From JAIVJZ01 sp036386515 (GTDB taxonomy: Bacteria > Acidobacteriota > Blastocatellia > Pyrinomonadales > Pyrinomonadaceae), in assembly GCA_036386515.1 (NCBI GenBank), contig DASVVO010000102.1, positions 19,721-83,720 of the forward strand: 64,000 nt of DNA, in the 5' to 3' direction. This document shows positions 26,844 to 33,252 of the stretch, in pieces. Every line of letters starts with the position of its first letter. Positions within the stretch are counted from its first letter, which is position 1. The position numbers and the translations under genes were made by a program. The notes beneath the pieces are model-generated. The model worked only from the letters and a program-made list of their open reading frames with translations. It was not told the DNA's origin and did no database searches.

Positions 26844-27179
26844 CTATCTGCGCGGGTCGCTCAAACCCTTCTTGCCACGCGCCCCACTCTTGCGCCTGAT
26901 TCCTTCGTGCTTGGTTGGACTAGGCAACTTGTCGGGCAAGTCAAGTTCATCATCAATCAACACATCTACCCACACGCCGGCGGACTGCGCGTATTTCAAT
27001 AATGCATGCAGTGGCGGCTCGCGTTCTCCCCGCTCATAGCTCGAAATGTTGTTGCGATAGAGGTCTTCGGTAAGTCCGAGATGTTCAAGCATCCCATTTT
27101 GTGAGAGGTTAAGCGCGAGGCGAATATTAAGAAGTTTTTCGGCCAGCCGCTCTTGCTTACGTCGCCCAGACCTTCCCAT
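26844..27179 (-). CDS. XRE-family HTH regulator, cassette 3, second copy
   Basis: 111 aa. HTH_XRE domain: LAEKLLNIRLALNLSQNGML followed by EHLGL and ISSYERGEREPPLHALLKYA. The shared tail reads VDVLIDDELDLPDKLPSPTK and HEGIRRK. It is most similar to the gene directly upstream on the same strand (27279-27596), as NISSYERG/NVSQYELG shows. Both are followed by GGCGACGGAGAATGTTCCTA on the plus strand (26826 and 27247), which indicates a tandem duplication of about 420 bp including the 3' flank. The ATG lies at a Shine-Dalgarno hairpin and overlaps a short upstream frame as TGATG. Confidence 0.83.
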   Translation of the reverse strand: MGRSGRRKQERLAEKLLNIRLALNLSQNGMLEHLGLTEDLYRNNISSYERGEREPPLHALLKYAQSAGVWVDVLIDDELDLPDKLPSPTKHEGIRRKSGARGKKGLSDPRR

Positions 27180-27196
27180 CAGGAGATTCCTCCCGA
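27179..27196 (-). promoter_or_regulatory. Shine-Dalgarno hairpin at XRE start (26844 gene)
   Basis: Read on the minus strand: TCGGGAG, loop GAAT, CTCCTGA, with one G-T pair. It has the same position and stem as in the other cassettes. Confidence 0.6.
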
Positions 27197-27241
27197 CGGA
27201 AAACCAACATAGAGCAGAGTGTATGGCGAAACTTCCATCAT
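27179..27241 (-). CDS. Small ORF of 20 codons coupled to XRE (26844 gene)
   Basis: MMEVSPYTLLYVGFPSGGIS. Its last nine residues match those of the small ORF before the neighbouring XRE gene (VGFPSGGIS), and its TGA overlaps the XRE ATG. Translation is not proven, and the matching end includes the hairpin sequence itself. Confidence 0.3.
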   Translation of the reverse strand: MMEVSPYTLLYVGFPSGGIS

Positions 27242-27278
27242 GAACTGGCGACGGAGAATGTTCCTATTTACGCGCCGC

Positions 27279-27596
27279 TCAACGCTTCTTGCCTAGCGCG
27301 CCAGCGTTGCGCCTGATTCCTTCATGCCTCACCGCGCCGGGAATCTTATCGGGCAAGTCGAACTCATCATCAATCAGATCATCCACGTAGACGCCCGCCG
27401 CGCGTGCATATTCCAAGAGGACAGGTAAAGGGGGCACGCGCGTCCCAAGTTCATATTGCGAGACGTTGCTACGGAACAACTCTTCGCCGAATCCTAAACG
27501 CTCAAGCATGCCGTTTTGAGATAAACCCAATTCCAAGCGAATACGAAGCAGCTTTTCACCTAACCGTGCAGCCTTAGTGCGGGAGGAGTTTCCCAT
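27279..27596 (-). CDS. XRE-family HTH regulator, cassette 3, first copy
   Basis: 105 aa. LGEKLLRIRLELGLSQNGML followed by ERLGF and NVSQYELGTRVPPLPVLLEY form the HTH_XRE domain. The tail is VDDLIDDEFDLPDKIPGAVR and HEGIRRN with a basic end. It is divergent from the REC gene at 27858 across a 261-nt region that resembles, in weaker form, the one in cassettes 1 and 2. A second XRE gene follows 99 nt downstream on the same strand. A Shine-Dalgarno hairpin and a coupled small ORF precede the start. Confidence 0.84.
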   Translation of the reverse strand: MGNSSRTKAARLGEKLLRIRLELGLSQNGMLERLGFGEELFRSNVSQYELGTRVPPLPVLLEYARAAGVYVDDLIDDEFDLPDKIPGAVRHEGIRRNAGALGKKR

Positions 27597-27613
27597 CAGG
27601 AGATACCTCCCGA
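27596..27613 (-). promoter_or_regulatory. Shine-Dalgarno hairpin at XRE start (27279 gene)
   Basis: On the minus strand TCGGGAG, loop GTAT, CTCCTGA. The third pair is G-T where cassette 1 has A-T, so the pairing is kept through a base change. Confidence 0.62.
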
Positions 27614-27727
27614 CGGAAAACCGACCTTGACATTAATCTTCTCGCTAGATACGATGGTATCTAGCGGTGCGGCGCATTTTGTTGTCACCAAGAAAGTAGA
27701 AAGTCTCTGCTTCGTGGCGACGCTCAT
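27596..27727 (-). CDS. Small ORF of 43 codons coupled to XRE (27279 gene)
   Basis: Begins MSVATKQRLSTF and ends VGFPSGGIS. The position, length and TGATG overlap equal those of the 44- and 42-codon frames in cassettes 1 and 2, but internal residues differ. Its start also overlaps the stop of the 10-codon frame at 27727-27759 as TGATG. Function unknown. Confidence 0.35.
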   Translation of the reverse strand: MSVATKQRLSTFLVTTKCAAPLDTIVSSEKINVKVGFPSGGIS

Positions 27728-27759
27728 CACTCGTGAGTGGGTGAGGGTGAGCTAGACAT
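27727..27759 (-). CDS. Tiny leader reading frame, 10 codons (cassette 3)
   Basis: Encodes MSSSPSPTHE, resembling MRSSPQPQ at 19022 and 32257. It lies in the same conserved context ACGGTCGCATG and its TGA overlaps the next small ORF start. Not proven to be translated. Confidence 0.25.
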   Translation of the reverse strand: MSSSPSPTHE

Positions 27760-27857
27760 GCGACCGTTGCAGTGGTTTTCAAAGATAGACCGCGCGCATC
27801 TTACCAGAGCACGCCCCGCTTCCGTATCCTTTTTCTCACCGGAGGAGCACTAACGCC

Positions 27858-28244
27858 ATGCAGCCGCGCCCCGCCCTCATCCTCTTCGTCGCGCATAACC
27901 ACACGCTACGGACGCTCGTCCGCGATGTCTTGGAGTTTGCCGGGTGGTACGTTAAGGAGGCCGACGCTATCTACGCCCGCGCCATGCTGGAGCAAGGCGA
28001 GCGCTTCGACCTGCTCATCATTGACCACGATGCGCGCTATTATAGCGGGCTGGAACTGACGCGCCGCCTGCGCCTGATGCCGCACCGGAAAGAGACGCCG
28101 ATCATCCTGCTCTCGCTCGAAGACCTCGAAGCGGAAGCGCGCGAGGCGGGCGCGGATGCGTTCCTGCGCAAGCCGAACAACCTGATCGAGTTGGTGGATA
28201 CGATCCATCGCCTGTTGAGCGAGTCACACCGGATCAAAGTCTGA
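27858..28244 (+). CDS. Single-domain REC-like protein, cassette 3
   Basis: 128 aa. It aligns with the REC proteins at 18525 and 31787: EFAGWYVKEAD against DLAGWHVWRAEN, LLIIDHDARYYSGLELTRRL, IILLSLEDLEAEAREAGADA and FLRKPNN. The presumed phosphoacceptor Asp (IIDHD) and the Lys (RKP) are present. The N-terminal acidic metal-binding pair is replaced by AHN (LFVAHNH), so phosphorylation may be impaired and it could be a pseudo-receiver. GGAGGAG lies 11 nt before the ATG. It is divergent from two XRE genes. A terminator follows. Confidence 0.8.
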   Translation: MQPRPALILFVAHNHTLRTLVRDVLEFAGWYVKEADAIYARAMLEQGERFDLLIIDHDARYYSGLELTRRLRLMPHRKETPIILLSLEDLEAEAREAGADAFLRKPNNLIELVDTIHRLLSESHRIKV

Positions 28245-28254
28245 AACAGAGGCT

Positions 28255-28294
28255 GCCCGGCTAGTTCTTCGTCGCAGAACTAGCCGGGCGGCCT
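28255..28294 (+). terminator. Rho-independent terminator after REC cassette 3
   Basis: A 14-bp perfect stem (28255-28268 with 28276-28289, loop TCGTCGC) is followed by GGCCTTTGG. It starts 10 nt after the stop. Confidence 0.75.
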
Positions 28295-28325
28295 TTGGTA
28301 AATTTATCGAGTTGGAAGGTAGCTC

Positions 28326-28556
28326 TTAACCGTTGTCGCCGATGGCTTCGACGGGACATTCCGCGCGGACGCGTTCGCACTCTTCGCGCTCCGCTTCCGT
28401 CTCCGGCTGCTTGTAGACGAATGAGTAGCCGCCCTTGTCGTTGCGCTTGAAGTTCTCGTGCGCGCTGTCGCGGCAGACATCACAGTCTATACAGTTCGCG
28501 TCTACGTAATATCCGCCCGGCGCGTTCTCCGGGAAACGTTCATTCGGGTCTGCCAA
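28326..28556 (-). CDS. Ferredoxin, single [4Fe-4S] type
   Basis: 76 aa. CIDCDVCRDSA (C-x-x-C-x-x-C) plus the distant CPVEAIG supply four ligands for one [4Fe-4S] cluster. YVDANCIDCDVC at residues 17-28 is the standard lead-in, and Lys/Tyr-containing strands follow. Spacing between the third and fourth Cys is long, as in ferredoxins of the ThfT/Fer4 single-cluster type. A soluble electron carrier; KorAB (2-oxoacid:ferredoxin oxidoreductase) or another enzyme could be its donor, but this is not shown by context. It lies downstream of nadA on the same strand after a strong hairpin. Confidence 0.85.
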   Translation of the reverse strand: MADPNERFPENAPGGYYVDANCIDCDVCRDSAHENFKRNDKGGYSFVYKQPETEAEREECERVRAECPVEAIGDNG

Positions 28557-28575
28557 CGCCTTCTCCTTAAAAAAG

Positions 28576-28641
28576 GCCGCGCCTCGTCAATCGTTAATAG
28601 AAGAAATCAGTTTTCTCTACTCACGATTGACGAGGCGCGGC
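28576..28641 (-). terminator. Terminator between nadA and the ferredoxin gene
   Basis: A 19-bp perfect stem (28576-28594 with 28623-28641) is flanked by A-rich and T-rich ends on either side. It directly follows the nadA stop. Confidence 0.75.
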
Positions 28642-28649
28642 TTTTAAAT

Positions 28650-29759
28650 TTACTTGATCGCCAGCATCCTATCGAGGGCGACGCGCGCCAGGCGTGCGGT
28701 CTCTTCCGGCACGACGATCTGGTTGGGCACAACGCCCGCGAGCAGGGATTCCAAGACCCACGCGAGATTCTGCGGCGCGATGCGATACATCGTGGCGCAC
28801 ATACAGAGGTCGGGCGCGAGCAGGCGGATGTGCTTGTCGGGGAAACGTTCGACGAGGCGGTTGACCAGGTTCACTTCCGTGCCGATAGCCCACGAAGAAC
28901 CGGCGGGCGCGTCTTCGAGCGTCTTGATGATGAACTCGGTCGAGCCGTTCAGGTCGGACTTCTCCACCACCTCGCGCACGCATTCCGGGTGGACGAGCAC
29001 GCGGATGCCCGGCGTATCTCGCCGCACCTGATCCACGTGCCACGCGCGGAAACGACCATGCACCGAGCAATGGCCTTTCCAGAGAATGAGACGCGCGCCG
29101 CGCAGGGCTTCGACCGTGTTGCCGCCGAGTTCCTGAAACGGATCCCAGACGACCATCTGTTCGAGCGGGATGCCGAACTTGACGCCCGTGTTGCGCCCCA
29201 GGTGTTGATCGGGGAAGAAAAACAGCTTGTCGGCCGCGCGCAAACTCTGATCAAAGAGCGGCACGGCATTCGACGAGGTGCAGACCACGCCATCGTGCTT
29301 GCCGCAGAAGGCTTTGATGGCGGCGGTCGAGTTCATGTACGTGATCGGCATCACGCGGAAGTCTGCGAGGATGCCCGCGGCGGCGAGTTGATCCCAGGCG
29401 TCTTCGACCTGTTCGGCCGAAGCCATGTCGGCCATCGAACAGCCCGCGCCGAGGTCTGGCAAAATAACTTTCTGGTGCGGCGCGGAAAGAATGTCGGCCG
29501 ATTCGGCCATGAAATGCACGCCGCAGAAGACGATGAACTCCGCGCTGTCGCGTTCCGCGCCGAGTTTCGAGAGCTTGAAGGAGTCGCCGGTCACGTCCGC
29601 GTGAACGATCACGTCGTCGCGCTGATAGTGATGGCCGAGGATGACGAGCCGAGACCCGAGTTCGGCACGCGCCGCCTCGATGCGCGCGTGCAACTCCGCA
29701 TCCGATAGCCCGAAGTAGTCTTCCAGGACAGGCGCGTTCGTTAAAGTCGCCACAGTCAT
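28650..29759 (-). CDS. nadA: Quinolinate synthase NadA
   Basis: 369 aa, the long type of NadA. Three pseudo-repeat parts are visible: VILGHHYQRDDVIVHADVTG, IVFCGVHFMAESADIL and LPDLGAGCSMADM in the first two, and SSWAIGTEVNLVNRLVERFP with DLCMCATMYRIAPQNLAWVL in the third. Cys residues in FCGVHF, GCSMAD and MCATMYR fit the three ligands of the [4Fe-4S] cluster. The enzyme condenses iminoaspartate with dihydroxyacetone phosphate to quinolinate. nadB and nadC are not in the window. Confidence 0.94.
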   Translation of the reverse strand: MTVATLTNAPVLEDYFGLSDAELHARIEAARAELGSRLVILGHHYQRDDVIVHADVTGDSFKLSKLGAERDSAEFIVFCGVHFMAESADILSAPHQKVILPDLGAGCSMADMASAEQVEDAWDQLAAAGILADFRVMPITYMNSTAAIKAFCGKHDGVVCTSSNAVPLFDQSLRAADKLFFFPDQHLGRNTGVKFGIPLEQMVVWDPFQELGGNTVEALRGARLILWKGHCSVHGRFRAWHVDQVRRDTPGIRVLVHPECVREVVEKSDLNGSTEFIIKTLEDAPAGSSWAIGTEVNLVNRLVERFPDKHIRLLAPDLCMCATMYRIAPQNLAWVLESLLAGVVPNQIVVPEETARLARVALDRMLAIK

Positions 29760-29967
29760 GCTTCGTCCTCCCTCAAGCGGCCTTCACCCGCACAGGCGCG
29801 GCCGCTGCCCATCGCCGCAAACGAAAACTATCTCACTTCGAGAAATATTGCGCAAGCGGCCGTTAAACCCCACTTCCGCCGCCCGCCCACCCCCCTCAAA
29901 CCGAACGATGCGGGCAAATATTTAGATGCAAATCAAAGGCGCGCAGATGTGTGAGGCGAAGCGCGGG

Positions 29968-30135
29968 GAAGGGGCAAAGGGGAAGGGGAAGGGGTAAAGG
30001 GGAAAGGGGGAAGGGGTAAAGGGGAAAGGTCGAAGAAAGCAGCGCACGATGGACGCGCCTCTTTTCTTTTCCTTTACCCTTTACCCTTTACCCCTTCCCC
30101 CTTCCCCCTTACCCTTTGTCCCTTTTGCCCTTCCC
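29968..30135. repeat. Heptamer-type hairpin (GGGGAAA/GGGTAAA units)
   Basis: A long left arm of GGGGAAGGGGTAAAGGGGAA-like sequence is followed by a C/T-rich right arm of CCCTTTACCCTTTACCCCTT type. It is one of the longest in the window and lies just beyond the fumarase stop (minus strand). Confidence 0.75.
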
Positions 30136-30143
30136 CAACGTTT

Positions 30144-31586
30144 CTAAGGGTGCGTCATCTCTTCCGGCTTGACGTATTCGTCGAACTGCTCGCCGGTCAG
30201 GAAGCCGAGAGCGACGGCCGACTCGCGCAGGGAGATGCCGCGCTTGTGCGCGTGCTTGGCGACTTGCGCGGCCTTGTCGTAGCCGATGTAGGGGTTGAGC
30301 GCGGTGACGAGCATGAGCGAATTGTTGAGGTGCGCCGCGATCTGTTCGCGGTTGAGTTCTATTCCGGCGACGCAGTAGTCTACGAAGCCGTGGCAGGCGT
30401 CGGTGATGAGGCGGATCGAGTGGAGCAAATTGTGGATCATCACCGGGTTGAAGACGTTCAACTCGAAGTTGCCCTGTGAACCGGCGAAGCCGATGGCGGC
30501 ATCGTTGCCGAAGACCTGCACGGCCACCATCGTCATCGCTTCCGATTGCGTGGGGTTGACCTTGCCGGGCATGATCGAGGAGCCGGGTTCGTTCTCCGGC
30601 AGGATGAGTTCGCCGAAACCGGCGCGCGGCCCGGAGGCGAGCCAGCGGATGTCGTTGGCGATCTTCATCAAAGACCCGGCGAGCGTCTTGAGCGCGCCGC
30701 TGGCGAAGACCATCTCGTCGTGCGCCGAGAGAGCCGCGAACTTGTTCGGGTGCGACTTGAAAGGCAGCCCCGTCAACTCCGCGATCTTCGCGGCGGCGCG
30801 TTCGGCGAATTCGGGATGCGCGTTGAGTCCGGTGCCGACCGCCGTGCCGCCGATGGCGAGATCGTAGAGGCCGGGCAAGACCAGGCGCAGGCGTTCGATG
30901 TCGCGCTCGACGAGGCTCGCCCAACCGGAAAACTCCTGCCCCACCGTCAAGGGCGTCGCGTCCTGCAAGTGCGTGCGCCCGATCTTCACCACCACGGCAT
31001 ACTCCGTCGCCTTCGCCTCGATCGCCGCCTGCAACCGCCCGACTTCGGGGATGAGCTTATTCATGCGCTCGGCGGCGGCGATGTGCATGGCGGTGGGGAA
31101 GGTATCGTTCGACGACTGCGACATGTTGACGTGGTCGTTCGGGTGAACCGGCTCCTTGCTGCCCATCCGGCCGCCCGCGAGTTCGATGGCGCGGTTGGAG
31201 ATCACCTCGTTGGCGTTCATGTTGGTCTGCGTGCCGCTGCCCGTCTGCCACACGCGCAAGGGGAAATGCTCGTCGAGCGTCCCCGCGATCACTTCGTCGC
31301 AGGCGGCCGAGATCAGGCGCGCCTTGTCGGCGGGCAGCTTGCCGAGGTCTTCGTTGACGAGCGCGGCGGCTTTCTTCAGCAGGCCGAGCGCGCGGATCAT
31401 CTCGCGCGGCATCGTGTCGAAGCCAATGTTGAAATGAATCAACGAACGCTGCGTCTGCGCGCCGTAATACCTATCGGCCGGAACCTCGATCTCCCCCATC
31501 GAATCGCGCTCGACGCGCGTTCCCGCCGCCGTCGCCGCCGTCCTCGCGTTGCCCTTCTCGCTCATTCCCGTCGCTTCCTGTGACAT
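30144..31586 (-). CDS. fumC: Class II fumarate hydratase
   Basis: 480 aa. Fumarase/aspartase superfamily signature GSSIMPGKVNPTQSEA near residue 337. SGTQTNMNANEVISNRA and QSSNDTFPTAMHIAA are the other conserved regions, and GRTHLQDATPLTVGQEFSGW holds the catalytic His pair region. These together distinguish fumarase C from aspartase and argininosuccinate lyase. It interconverts fumarate and malate in the TCA cycle and needs no iron-sulfur cluster. About 30 residues precede the usual start (family proteins begin near RVERDSMGEIEVPAD), so the real start may be an internal codon such as the Met at residue 8. Confidence 0.93.
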   Translation of the reverse strand: MSQEATGMSEKGNARTAATAAGTRVERDSMGEIEVPADRYYGAQTQRSLIHFNIGFDTMPREMIRALGLLKKAAALVNEDLGKLPADKARLISAACDEVIAGTLDEHFPLRVWQTGSGTQTNMNANEVISNRAIELAGGRMGSKEPVHPNDHVNMSQSSNDTFPTAMHIAAAERMNKLIPEVGRLQAAIEAKATEYAVVVKIGRTHLQDATPLTVGQEFSGWASLVERDIERLRLVLPGLYDLAIGGTAVGTGLNAHPEFAERAAAKIAELTGLPFKSHPNKFAALSAHDEMVFASGALKTLAGSLMKIANDIRWLASGPRAGFGELILPENEPGSSIMPGKVNPTQSEAMTMVAVQVFGNDAAIGFAGSQGNFELNVFNPVMIHNLLHSIRLITDACHGFVDYCVAGIELNREQIAAHLNNSLMLVTALNPYIGYDKAAQVAKHAHKRGISLRESAVALGFLTGEQFDEYVKPEEMTHP

Positions 31587-31697
31587 AAAACACGCCCCCG
31601 TCCTTCGACGCTCAAGCAGGCTCTCCCGTAGTTAATACGCCCCCGCGCGGGACAGCCTCACCTGAAATATTTATATGAACAACGAGATGCGATTGTA

Positions 31698-31796
31698 CAA
31701 CGGGAAAAGGTGAAGCGGTAAAGGGATGAGGGATGAATCAGGAAAAGCATTCAATCGCTTGAACGCTTTCATTCATCCCTCATCCCTCATCCCTTC
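31698..31796. repeat. Heptamer-type hairpin (GGGATGA units)
   Basis: Left arm GGGATGAGGGATGAATCAGG and right arm TTCATCCCTCATCCCTCATC, with AGCATTCAATCG / CGCTTGAACGCT in the middle. Its right end runs into the last codons of the REC gene at 31787. Confidence 0.7.
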
Positions 31797-32203
31797 ATCA
31801 GCCCGCGTGCGATGTCCATTAAGCGGAACAGGTCGTGCGGCTTCCTGAGAAACTCGTCGCCCGCCTCCTTCGCTTCTCGCTCACAATCCTCTATCGAAAA
31901 CAAGATGATCGGCAGCGACTCCCGGTGCGCGAGCGTGCGCGCGTAGGTCACCACGGCCAGCCCTGAAGTATCGCGCAGTTCGTTATCAACCACCAACAAG
32001 GCGAAGCGTTGCTCGTGGCGCAGGAAGGTCTGTGCGATGGAGCCGTTCTCCGCGCGCCAGACGTGCCACCCGGCGAGGTCGAACAGGTCGGTCACGAGTT
32101 TGGAGAGCAACGCGTTGTCCTCGACGTAGAGGACGGCCGGTTGAATCACGGTGCTTCTCCACGGTACGCGTAAACTGCGGCAGGGGTCGATGTCCATGAG
32201 CAT
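31787..32203 (-). CDS. Single-domain response regulator (REC), cassette 2
   Basis: 138 aa. Closely related to the protein at 18525: VLYVEDN with the acidic site, phosphoacceptor Asp in LVVDNELRDTSG, Ser in ILFSIED, and FLRKPHD with the Lys. One residue is missing in the EAKEAGDEF loop relative to cassette 1. A GTG at 32149 preceded by GGAGAAGCACC is a possible shorter start (120 aa). The longer N-terminus is favoured because it is conserved in cassette 1 with synonymous changes. The 3' end lies inside a heptamer hairpin, so its last residues (GLMKG) derive from repeat sequence. Divergent from the XRE pair at 32416 and 32797. Confidence 0.8.
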   Translation of the reverse strand: MLMDIDPCRSLRVPWRSTVIQPAVLYVEDNALLSKLVTDLFDLAGWHVWRAENGSIAQTFLRHEQRFALLVVDNELRDTSGLAVVTYARTLAHRESLPIILFSIEDCEREAKEAGDEFLRKPHDLFRLMDIARGLMKG

Positions 32204-32213
32204 GAGGTTCTGT

Positions 32214-32259
32214 TAAGATGCGTACTGTTCTGTGGTTGAAAATCCGCGACGGTCGCATG
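32214..32259 (+). promoter_or_regulatory. Conserved leader block upstream of XRE cassette 2
   Basis: TAAGAT (32214, followed by GCG), TTGAAAATCC (32236) and ACGGTCGCATG (32249) occur in the order and nearly the spacing seen at 18979-19024. From 32236 to about 32350 the DNA is almost identical to cassette 1 apart from a 6-nt indel. Confidence 0.5.
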
Positions 32260-32304
32260 CGTAGCTCACCTCAACCTCAAAGGAGTAATGAGCATCGCCG
32301 TTGA
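32257..32304 (+). CDS. Tiny conserved leader reading frame, 15 codons (cassette 2)
   Basis: Encodes MRSSPQPQRSNEHRR, the counterpart of the 17-codon frame at 19022. The two differ by an in-frame 6-nt indel. Translation is unproven. Confidence 0.3.
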   Translation: MRSSPQPQRSNEHRR

Positions 32305-32416
32305 GTCTGGCAGGCCAACTCTCTCGGCGAACTGGTTACGCAATCACATCTTACTCGTATTTACGAGAAGATACAAGACCCGCTCCTTATCTGTTACATC
32401 GGGAGGAAACTCCTGA
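32288..32416 (+). CDS. Small ORF of 42 codons coupled to XRE (cassette 2)
   Basis: Begins MSIAVESGRPTLSANWLRNH and ends TSGGNS; its stop overlaps the XRE ATG (TGATG). It shares the first 15 residues and the end with the frame at 19059. AGGAG lies 6 nt before its start but belongs to the preceding tiny frame. Function unknown. Confidence 0.4.
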   Translation: MSIAVESGRPTLSANWLRNHILLVFTRRYKTRSLSVTSGGNS

Positions 32417-32417
32417 T
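32398..32417 (+). promoter_or_regulatory. Shine-Dalgarno hairpin at XRE start, cassette 2
   Basis: ATCGGGAG, loop GAAA (GNRA type), CTCCTGAT: an 8-bp stem with one G-T pair that includes the Shine-Dalgarno bases and the first two bases of the ATG. Confidence 0.65.
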
Positions 32418-32733
32418 GGGCAGGAAGGCGCGCATCAGGCCGGAGCGACTTGCCGACAAGCTGCGGCACATACGTACCACGCTCGGCATCTCCCAAAGTG
32501 ACATGCTCTGGCGACTCGGATATGGAGAGATTCTTAATCTTGGAAGGATGTCGGACTATGAACAAGGAAAGAGCGAGCCGCCCCTGCCGGTTCTTTTAGA
32601 ATACGCTCGCGCGGCGAACGTCGCTGTCGAGGCTTTAATAGACGACGAGCTAGACCTCCCCGAAGAGTTGCCAAGCACAGTAAAACATGAAGGCATCAAA
32701 CATAAACCTGCATCTCGTGCTGGAAAACGTTGA
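32416..32733 (+). CDS. XRE-family HTH regulator, cassette 2, first copy
   Basis: 105 aa. LADKLRHIRTTLGISQSDML followed by MSDYEQGKSEPPLPVLLEYA form the HTH_XRE domain. The tail reads ALIDDELDLPEELPSTVK and HEGIKHK. It is divergent from the REC gene at 31787. A second XRE gene starts 63 nt downstream. The ATG is at the foot of a Shine-Dalgarno hairpin and overlaps the stop of a 42-codon frame. Confidence 0.85.
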   Translation: MGRKARIRPERLADKLRHIRTTLGISQSDMLWRLGYGEILNLGRMSDYEQGKSEPPLPVLLEYARAANVAVEALIDDELDLPEELPSTVKHEGIKHKPASRAGKR

Positions 32734-32797
32734 CGGCTCTGCCAGCGTCGCAATCTCCGTCTCGCATTTTCTAGTTAAGATAAAGGGTGATTCCTGA
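32687..32797 (+). CDS. Overlapping small ORF of 36 codons before second XRE (cassette 2)
   Basis: Starts in the +1 frame inside the 3' end of the upstream XRE gene (MKASNINLHLVLENV) and ends KGDS, with its TGA overlapping the next XRE ATG. It repeats the TGATG coupling but has no Shine-Dalgarno hairpin. Low confidence as a real gene. Confidence 0.25.
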   Translation: MKASNINLHLVLENVDGSASVAISVSHFLVKIKGDS

Positions 32798-33111
32798 TGG
32801 GCAATCCTCGTCCGAAGCAAGAGCGTCTCGGTGACAAACTCAGACAGATTCGCTTGGCTCTAGGGTTGTCGCAAGCGGAGATGCTTACCCGTCTCGGAGC
32901 AGGGGACTCGCTCGTCTATAACCAACTCTCAGGATTTGAATCGGGCGCGCGTGAACCCTCATTGCGTATCCTTTTGGAATACGCACGCGCCGCCAACGTC
33001 TACGTAGATGCCTTGATTGACGACGAGCTAGACCTCCCCAACCAACTCCCAAGCCCTGCCAAACACGAAGGCGTCACACGCAAACCCGCGACGCGCACAA
33101 AGAAACGTTGA
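32797..33111 (+). CDS. XRE-family HTH regulator, cassette 2, second copy
   Basis: 104 aa. LGDKLRQIRLALGLSQAEML followed by TRLGA and LSGFESGAREPSLRILLEYA form the HTH_XRE domain. The tail is VDALIDDELDLPNQLPSPAK and HEGVTRK. Unlike the other four, it lacks the GGGAGG hairpin; only GGGTGATTCCTGATGGG precedes it, so its translation may depend on the upstream frames. The TGATG overlap with a short frame is present. The next gene downstream is the small minus-strand protein at 33253. Confidence 0.84.
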   Translation: MGNPRPKQERLGDKLRQIRLALGLSQAEMLTRLGAGDSLVYNQLSGFESGAREPSLRILLEYARAANVYVDALIDDELDLPNQLPSPAKHEGVTRKPATRTKKR

Positions 33112-33252
33112 CCCTCGACACACGAAAGGGGTCGCTCACCGGCAACCCCCTGCGCCCTCACGCGCTACCCGCCAATCACTACGCGCCGCGCGCCTCCCCT
33201 CACTCGTCAACCACGCCCCACGCGCGCCCGCCCCTCAGACACGACCCACGCC

